NCBI GenBank assembly: GCA_016218915.1
Contig: JACRCQ010000058.1
Span: 124,001 to 188,000 of the forward strand
Direction: 5' to 3'
Origin: Deltaproteobacteria bacterium
Lineage (GTDB): Bacteria; Myxococcota_A; Polyangia; Polyangiales; Polyangiaceae
DNA: 64,000 nucleotides
The notes under the pieces are model-generated. The model searched no databases. It saw nothing but the letters and a program-made list of their open reading frames with translations, and had not been told where the DNA came from. How positions within the stretch are numbered: the first letter of the stretch is position 1; the number at the start of each line of letters is the position of its first letter. Positions 60,063-64,000 of the stretch are shown one piece after another. Made by a program: the position numbers and the translations under genes.

Positions 60063-60623
60063 TCACCGACGCCTCCTGGGCTTGCGGCTTCTCTTCGCCT
60101 GCGCTGCGCTCTCCGCAAGGCTGCACTCGGCTGCCTTGACGAACGCTGCTCGCAGGTCTGGATCCTCGATCGAATCCATCTCCGCCTTGAGCTCGGCGGG
60201 CAGCTCGATCGGCGCAGCCACCTTGCGACGCTCGAAGCGTGTTGGGCCGCGGCGGGGCGGCGCGACCTGCCCCACGATGAAGCGCAAGCCGGTGATCTTC
60301 GTGCCCATGGCGGACAAGCGCGCCACGATGGTAGCCGACAGAAGCGAGAGCTCCTGCGCCCACACCGAGTCCGGCACGTGGATGATCAGGGTGCCCGAAG
60401 GATCGATTCGCGCAGGCTTCGACCGATCGGCAATGCGCGTGCCCACCAGGCTCTGCCAGACCTCGGTCGAAACCGGGCTGTGGTCTGTCATGGCCTCGGC
60501 GCCGTCGAGCGACGCCAGCAGCTCCCCGATCGACGTGGGCGCTGCTGTCTTCGCAAGGGCTCTCGCCTTCCGGTCCCGGGCCGGTCTGCGTGCCATCCAG
60601 CGGGCGAGGTTCTTGACGGACAT
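60063..60623 (-). CDS. dciA: DciA-type DnaB-helicase loader (DUF721)
   Basis: A 186-residue protein of the DUF721/DciA family, which helps load the replicative helicase DnaB in bacteria without DnaC or DnaI. The core motif region WQSLVGTRIADRSKPARIDPSGTLIIHVPDSVWAQEL is clear (about 50-95), and FIVGQVAPPRRGP follows. The C-terminus is rich in Lys/Arg. The ATG at 60623 is the usual start; the longer frame upstream is unrelated. It is transcribed toward the dispersed repeat, after the outer-membrane-protein gene. Confidence 0.85.
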   Translation of the reverse strand: MSVKNLARWMARRPARDRKARALAKTAAPTSIGELLASLDGAEAMTDHSPVSTEVWQSLVGTRIADRSKPARIDPSGTLIIHVPDSVWAQELSLLSATIVARLSAMGTKITGLRFIVGQVAPPRRGPTRFERRKVAAPIELPAELKAEMDSIEDPDLRAAFVKAAECSLAESAAQAKRSRKPRRRR

Positions 60624-60702
60624 GGCGAGCGCATCATAGCGCAGGGACGATCGAAGCGCCCCGGGTTGGCTGGGGGCACGGCAGCCGCCGTGCCCGGCCC
60701 GA

Positions 60703-61725
60703 TCAATAAGAGACGGAGAGGGCGGCGTAGACTGTGGAGGTATGCCGCCAGAACAGCGGGTACACGTGGCGGGCACCGTCGTGCAACGCGGATGTGTATC
60801 CGAGGGAGGGATCGCCCTGGGCGTAGGACACGGTCAGGTCCGATCTGACGCCTGCGAGATCCGGCGCGTTGTAGCGCGCGTAGATCTCCCAGCCGTAGGC
60901 CTGTTGCACCGGTTGGTTGAACCCGTAGTTCGGGTCCTCGGCAACGCCGAAGCGTGTGCTGCTCGGTGCATTCGAGTTGTAGCCGGTCTCGTACAGCCAG
61001 AGGTACTGGTTGGTGATCGAGGTGCCGAGCGTGACCACGTTGATGTACGGGATCTGGTACTCGGCGCCGAGCGAAGAGAGCCAGAGCCACTTTGGATTGG
61101 CGCTGCCTCCCTCGGCTGACGTGTACTTCATCCAGTGCCCGGCGAGGTAGGATCGGAGCATGAAGGTGAACCGATCGAGCTTCTTCTCGAGGCCGACCGT
61201 GATCCTGCCTTCCGTGATCAGCCCTTCCTTCTGGCTGGTGAACGAGGTCGGGGCAGACAGCTGCCCCGAGAGGCTGATCGCGAACTTCTCCGGCAGCGGG
61301 ATGAGACGCCGGTACGAGAAGACCGTGTCGTCAGCGCGGAACCCGGTCTCGGTCGAGTCGGCGATGAACCGCTGGTACATTCCACCGCGCGCCCAGAGGC
61401 GGTCGTACTTGGTCAGATCGTAGCGGAAGTACAGGAACCCGACGTTGACGGTCTTGTTGACGCCGTACCCATCGAGGTCTTCCTGCCGGATCATCCGGTG
61501 CGTCTCCCAGATGCCCTCCACCTCCCACGGCTTCTTGCGGGCTTGCTTGTCGGCGGAGCCCGGCTCGTGCGTTCGCACGTCCGCGCCCACAGACTCGCCG
61601 CCGCCGAGGTTCCCCGCACCCGACGAGCTGCCAGGTCCTTCACCACCGCGATTGCCCTCGGCTGCCAGCGATGTGCCAGCAACGAGAAGGCCTGCGATGG
61701 TCAGGCTCGCAATTGAGTAGCGCAT
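60703..61725 (-). CDS. Outer membrane beta-barrel protein
   Basis: A 340-residue exported protein. The signal peptide is cleaved after about residue 22 (LAA). A Gly/Ser-rich stretch follows, then alternating aromatic and polar strands typical of a beta-barrel, ending with an aromatic Tyr as BAM signals need (AALSVSY). The ATG at 61725 has an AGAGGAAG site, which is better than the TTG two codons upstream. It lies 55 bp downstream of a zinc metalloprotease gene on the same strand, with a strong hairpin in between, so expression of the two may differ. Function unknown; possible porin or transporter. Confidence 0.75.
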   Translation of the reverse strand: MRYSIASLTIAGLLVAGTSLAAEGNRGGEGPGSSSGAGNLGGGESVGADVRTHEPGSADKQARKKPWEVEGIWETHRMIRQEDLDGYGVNKTVNVGFLYFRYDLTKYDRLWARGGMYQRFIADSTETGFRADDTVFSYRRLIPLPEKFAISLSGQLSAPTSFTSQKEGLITEGRITVGLEKKLDRFTFMLRSYLAGHWMKYTSAEGGSANPKWLWLSSLGAEYQIPYINVVTLGTSITNQYLWLYETGYNSNAPSSTRFGVAEDPNYGFNQPVQQAYGWEIYARYNAPDLAGVRSDLTVSYAQGDPSLGYTSALHDGARHVYPLFWRHTSTVYAALSVSY

Positions 61726-61748
61726 GAGCAACTTCCTCTCTCGGCCAA

Positions 61749-61773
61749 GCCGGGCTGCACCTGGCAGCCCGGC
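61749..61773. promoter_or_regulatory. Strong hairpin between metalloprotease and outer-membrane protein genes
   Basis: GCCGGGCTGC (61749-61758) and GCAGCCCGGC (61764-61773) form a perfect ten-base stem with a five-base loop. It is too close to the next start for a full terminator and lacks a T-run. It may stabilise or attenuate the transcript. Confidence 0.5.
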
Positions 61774-61786
61774 CAGCCGTGCGACC

Positions 61787-64000
61787 TCAGTTGAAGTACC
61801 GGAACGAATCCAGGAAGTACTTCACAGGCAGCAAGGTCCCGTACGCTCCTCCGGGCGAGTGACCGTCGTCCAGCTGATAGACGACGAAGTCGTTGTAGTT
61901 GCGCAGGATGATGTAGCTCGCGATGTTGCGGTCCTTGCGCACCGCGACCCACTGGTTCCGATCCTGCACGTAGGCCCAGATCCACACGCGCTTGTCCGGT
62001 CCGATGAACTCGTTGTGCTTGTCGGAGAAGTTGCGAGGATCGTAGTCGCAGGACTTGAAGTCCTTGCCGGAGCAGATCGGATCCATGTACTGGACAGCCT
62101 GATCTCGCCAGTAGTCGAGGAAGTCCTGGAGACGGTCGAACACGAAGCCGCCGATCCAGTCGCGCACCTCGAGGCGCCCGTTGAACGCCGGGCTGTGCGT
62201 ATCCTGGGCGAAGATCGACACCGCGAACGGCACGAAGTACGGGAACGCGTCATACTGCCCGCCGACCATGGAGGCCACAGCGTCTTCGGACACGGACGCA
62301 TACGACGAATCGCCGAGCGACGAGTACGACGAGATGTAGCCGCCGGCCACGTTCGGGTCGTAGTTGTCCGTCGGCCACAGGCCGACCCAACCGAGCATGG
62401 CATAGAGCTTGTCGAGAATGATGCCCTGCTGGGTCGTGTCTCCGTAGTACTTGTCGTAGATCGTCGAGTAGGGGCGCTCGCCAGCCGACTGCTGGATGAT
62501 CGCCTTGTGGAACGCAGCTGCCATCTGGTTGGCGGCCGAAGCCTCCTTGTTGAACTTGTTCGTCAGCTGCGTGTAGTACTGCACGTTCGAGTACACGCCT
62601 TCGGGTACCGGGTAGTCGATGCGGCGCAGCATGTCATACAGGTTGCCGCTGCCCCAGTCGAAGCCCCACAGCGACAGGAAGCGTCGCATCTCGATGATCT
62701 GATTGGCAGGCGCGTTGGCGTAGTACGCATTGTTCCAGAACTTGCGGTACTTGCGATAGTTGCGCCACTGGTACTGCCACTCGTACGCGTCGATGCCGTT
62801 GGCCATGATCTCGCTCGGCGTCGTGCCCGAGTCGCCCATGCGACACAGCGGCGTGTAGGTCAGATGCTGGTGCGAGCACGACAGGAACTGGATCTCCTTG
62901 CCGTCCTTGTCGAACCCCTTCGGATCCTTCCACGCGGCGTTCGCCGCGGTGATCGTCTCACCCTTGGCGTTCTTGCCCGACTGACCCGAGATGCTGTCGC
63001 CAGCCTTCGTCACGTCGGTTGCGCCCGAGTTCGCGTAGATCCAGGAGATGGCGCCCTTGTCGTAGGGAGCCCAGCCCTTGGCTTCCAGAATACGCGCAGG
63101 CGCTGACGAGTACTCCATCAACGACGACGTGTAGTAGAGGAAGTTGCCCTTGTCGTCCTTGGGGAAGTTGGCGCGGTCGATGTTGCCCATGAAGTTGTGC
63201 TCGAGGCCGAGCGCATGACCGAACTCGTGCCAGAACACGCCCTTCCAGTACTGGTCGTGGAGACGCAGCGCCCACTCTGCCTTCTTCTCCCACTGGCCAT
63301 TGACGCAGATGCGCGCCATCTTGGACATGAGCCCTTCGAAGGAGACCACATCGTAGGGGTCGCGCGTGCGCTGGTAGAGGTTGGCGCGCGCCGTGCCCAG
63401 CCGCTTGTGGTTCGTCATCAGCTGGCGGAAGTTGTTCAGGAACTCGAGAGACTGTGCGATTCCGTTCGGTCCCGCGATGTCGTCCACCGGGCTCTCGCCC
63501 CGATCGATCTTGCCCGCGATCTTGTGGAACTCAGCTTCCTTCCGGTACATCTCGATCAGGTTGCTGATCCCGTCCGGTCCGTAGACGCCAGCGCCGCCTT
63601 CGCGAACCACGTAGGGGTTCATGTCCGGATCGGCGTAGATCATGTACGGCATCACGGTGTGGTACGCCGAGAAGAAGTCCTCGTCCTGCTTGGCGATGAA
63701 GTCCTGCGGGCCCAGGGCGCCGTACTTGTAGATCGGCTTGCCCAGGTAGCCCTGCATCTTGTTGTAGAGCGACGAGTTGCCGTTGTGGTTGTTCGCCAGG
63801 GTTTCGGGCACCACCGGCTGCAGGTCCCCGTCCTTGCAGTTGGGCGGGTCGTTGGGCCACTCCTTCTCGGAGTTCAAGTCGAGGCTCGCGCCGATCGTCT
63901 GCAGGTACGCGTCGATCCGCTGGAAGTAGTAGTCCTGCAGCGGGAAGTCCGACAGGTCCACGTTCGCGGTGAGCAGCTCGCCCGTGCGAGGGTCGCTTTG
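61787..64000 (-). CDS. Zinc-dependent metalloprotease (partial, N-terminus off window)
   Basis: A large secreted-type zinc metalloprotease of which 737 residues are visible. The frame continues past the right edge: the in-frame SDPRTGELLTANVDL before the first listed start is a family motif, so the true start is outside. The zinc site is HEFGHALGLEHNF (HExxHxxGxxH), followed after about 33 residues by the Met-turn SSLMEYSSAP. The domain order (DPRTGE segment, long N-terminal part, catalytic site, helical C-terminus) fits the DUF5117-type zinc-dependent metalloproteases. No signal is visible because the start is missing. It is probably co-transcribed with the downstream outer-membrane protein gene. 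Confidence 0.88.
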   Translation of the reverse strand, partial: QSDPRTGELLTANVDLSDFPLQDYYFQRIDAYLQTIGASLDLNSEKEWPNDPPNCKDGDLQPVVPETLANNHNGNSSLYNKMQGYLGKPIYKYGALGPQDFIAKQDEDFFSAYHTVMPYMIYADPDMNPYVVREGGAGVYGPDGISNLIEMYRKEAEFHKIAGKIDRGESPVDDIAGPNGIAQSLEFLNNFRQLMTNHKRLGTARANLYQRTRDPYDVVSFEGLMSKMARICVNGQWEKKAEWALRLHDQYWKGVFWHEFGHALGLEHNFMGNIDRANFPKDDKGNFLYYTSSLMEYSSAPARILEAKGWAPYDKGAISWIYANSGATDVTKAGDSISGQSGKNAKGETITAANAAWKDPKGFDKDGKEIQFLSCSHQHLTYTPLCRMGDSGTTPSEIMANGIDAYEWQYQWRNYRKYRKFWNNAYYANAPANQIIEMRRFLSLWGFDWGSGNLYDMLRRIDYPVPEGVYSNVQYYTQLTNKFNKEASAANQMAAAFHKAIIQQSAGERPYSTIYDKYYGDTTQQGIILDKLYAMLGWVGLWPTDNYDPNVAGGYISSYSSLGDSSYASVSEDAVASMVGGQYDAFPYFVPFAVSIFAQDTHSPAFNGRLEVRDWIGGFVFDRLQDFLDYWRDQAVQYMDPICSGKDFKSCDYDPRNFSDKHNEFIGPDKRVWIWAYVQDRNQWVAVRKDRNIASYIILRNYNDFVVYQLDDGHSPGGAYGTLLPVKYFLDSFRYFN

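Overview
The window reads as a stretch of high-GC chromosome from a Myxococcota bacterium, most likely of the Polyangia/Sorangiineae type. The reasons are the very GC-rich codon use, the many exported lipoproteins with Gly/Ser/Ala-rich or Cys-rich linkers, a MopE-type/choice-of-anchor L surface protein, FHA and GGDEF signalling proteins, a sigma-54 response regulator, and gene neighbourhoods such as lspA-lgt, bamD/NtrC-type regulator/coaE and FHA-FHA-dciA. I see no insertion sequence, prophage, CRISPR array, rRNA or tRNA. It looks like core chromosome with lineage-specific lipoproteins scattered through it.

Layout. 0-1.8 kb: a minus-strand CULT-domain (cereblon-like) gene, then clpS, then clpA, which runs off the left edge. 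1.9-9.9 kb: mostly surface proteins, comprising a membrane protein, a Cys-rich lipoprotein, an SH3/NlpC-type lipoprotein, a beta-propeller protein, an ECF-like sigma factor with a membrane partner, and a repeat-bearing lipoprotein. 10-14.4 kb: GAF-GGDEF protein, GNAT protein and MrfA-like helicase. 14.5-20.6 kb: lspA-lgt (lipoprotein maturation), a lipoprotein, folD, a pseudo-receiver protein and an ABC-2 exporter pair. 21.3-31 kb: nadB, a CPBP protease/patatin pair, a Tudor-knot lipoprotein, a zinc-ribbon protein, a large Gly-rich lipoprotein behind a probable sigma-54 promoter, and a DUF72/GGT-like overlapping pair. 31-36 kb: rpmB, a histone-H1-like/degenerate Fic fusion, recN and a ferredoxin. 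36-42 kb: two secreted alpha/beta hydrolases, then coaE, an NtrC-family regulator and bamD. 42-49 kb: engB, a large unknown protein, a rhodanese-MauE-DsbA thiol cluster and an FHA-GGDEF protein. 49-52.6 kb: a PTPS homologue with folB, a phospholipase D, tsaB and a Crp-like regulator. 53-64 kb: TPR lipoprotein, RodZ-like protein, recO, serC, an SCP2-like protein, the tandem FHA proteins, dciA, an outer-membrane protein and a zinc metalloprotease that runs off the right edge.

How the genes fit together. Many products are exported lipoproteins, and the window also carries the two enzymes that lipidate and process them (Lgt, LspA) and the outer-membrane assembly lipoprotein BamD. Housekeeping genes (clpS/clpA, folD, nadB, rpmB, recN, coaE, engB, tsaB, recO, serC, dciA) are interleaved with regulators.

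The most striking observation is at the left edge. A bacterial homologue of the cereblon ligand-binding (CULT) domain, with all three tryptophans of the imide pocket and both CxxC zinc pairs, lies 21 bp upstream of the N-degron adaptor gene clpS and its unfoldase gene clpA, all on one strand. This suggests a bacterial degradation pathway in which CULT acts as a degron reader for ClpAP. That function is inferred from gene order and homology only. The next most unusual items are the H1-tail/degenerate Fic fusion, a PTPS homologue with glutamate instead of the catalytic cysteine beside folB, and several apparently catalytically dead homologues (receiver, rhodanese, GGT).
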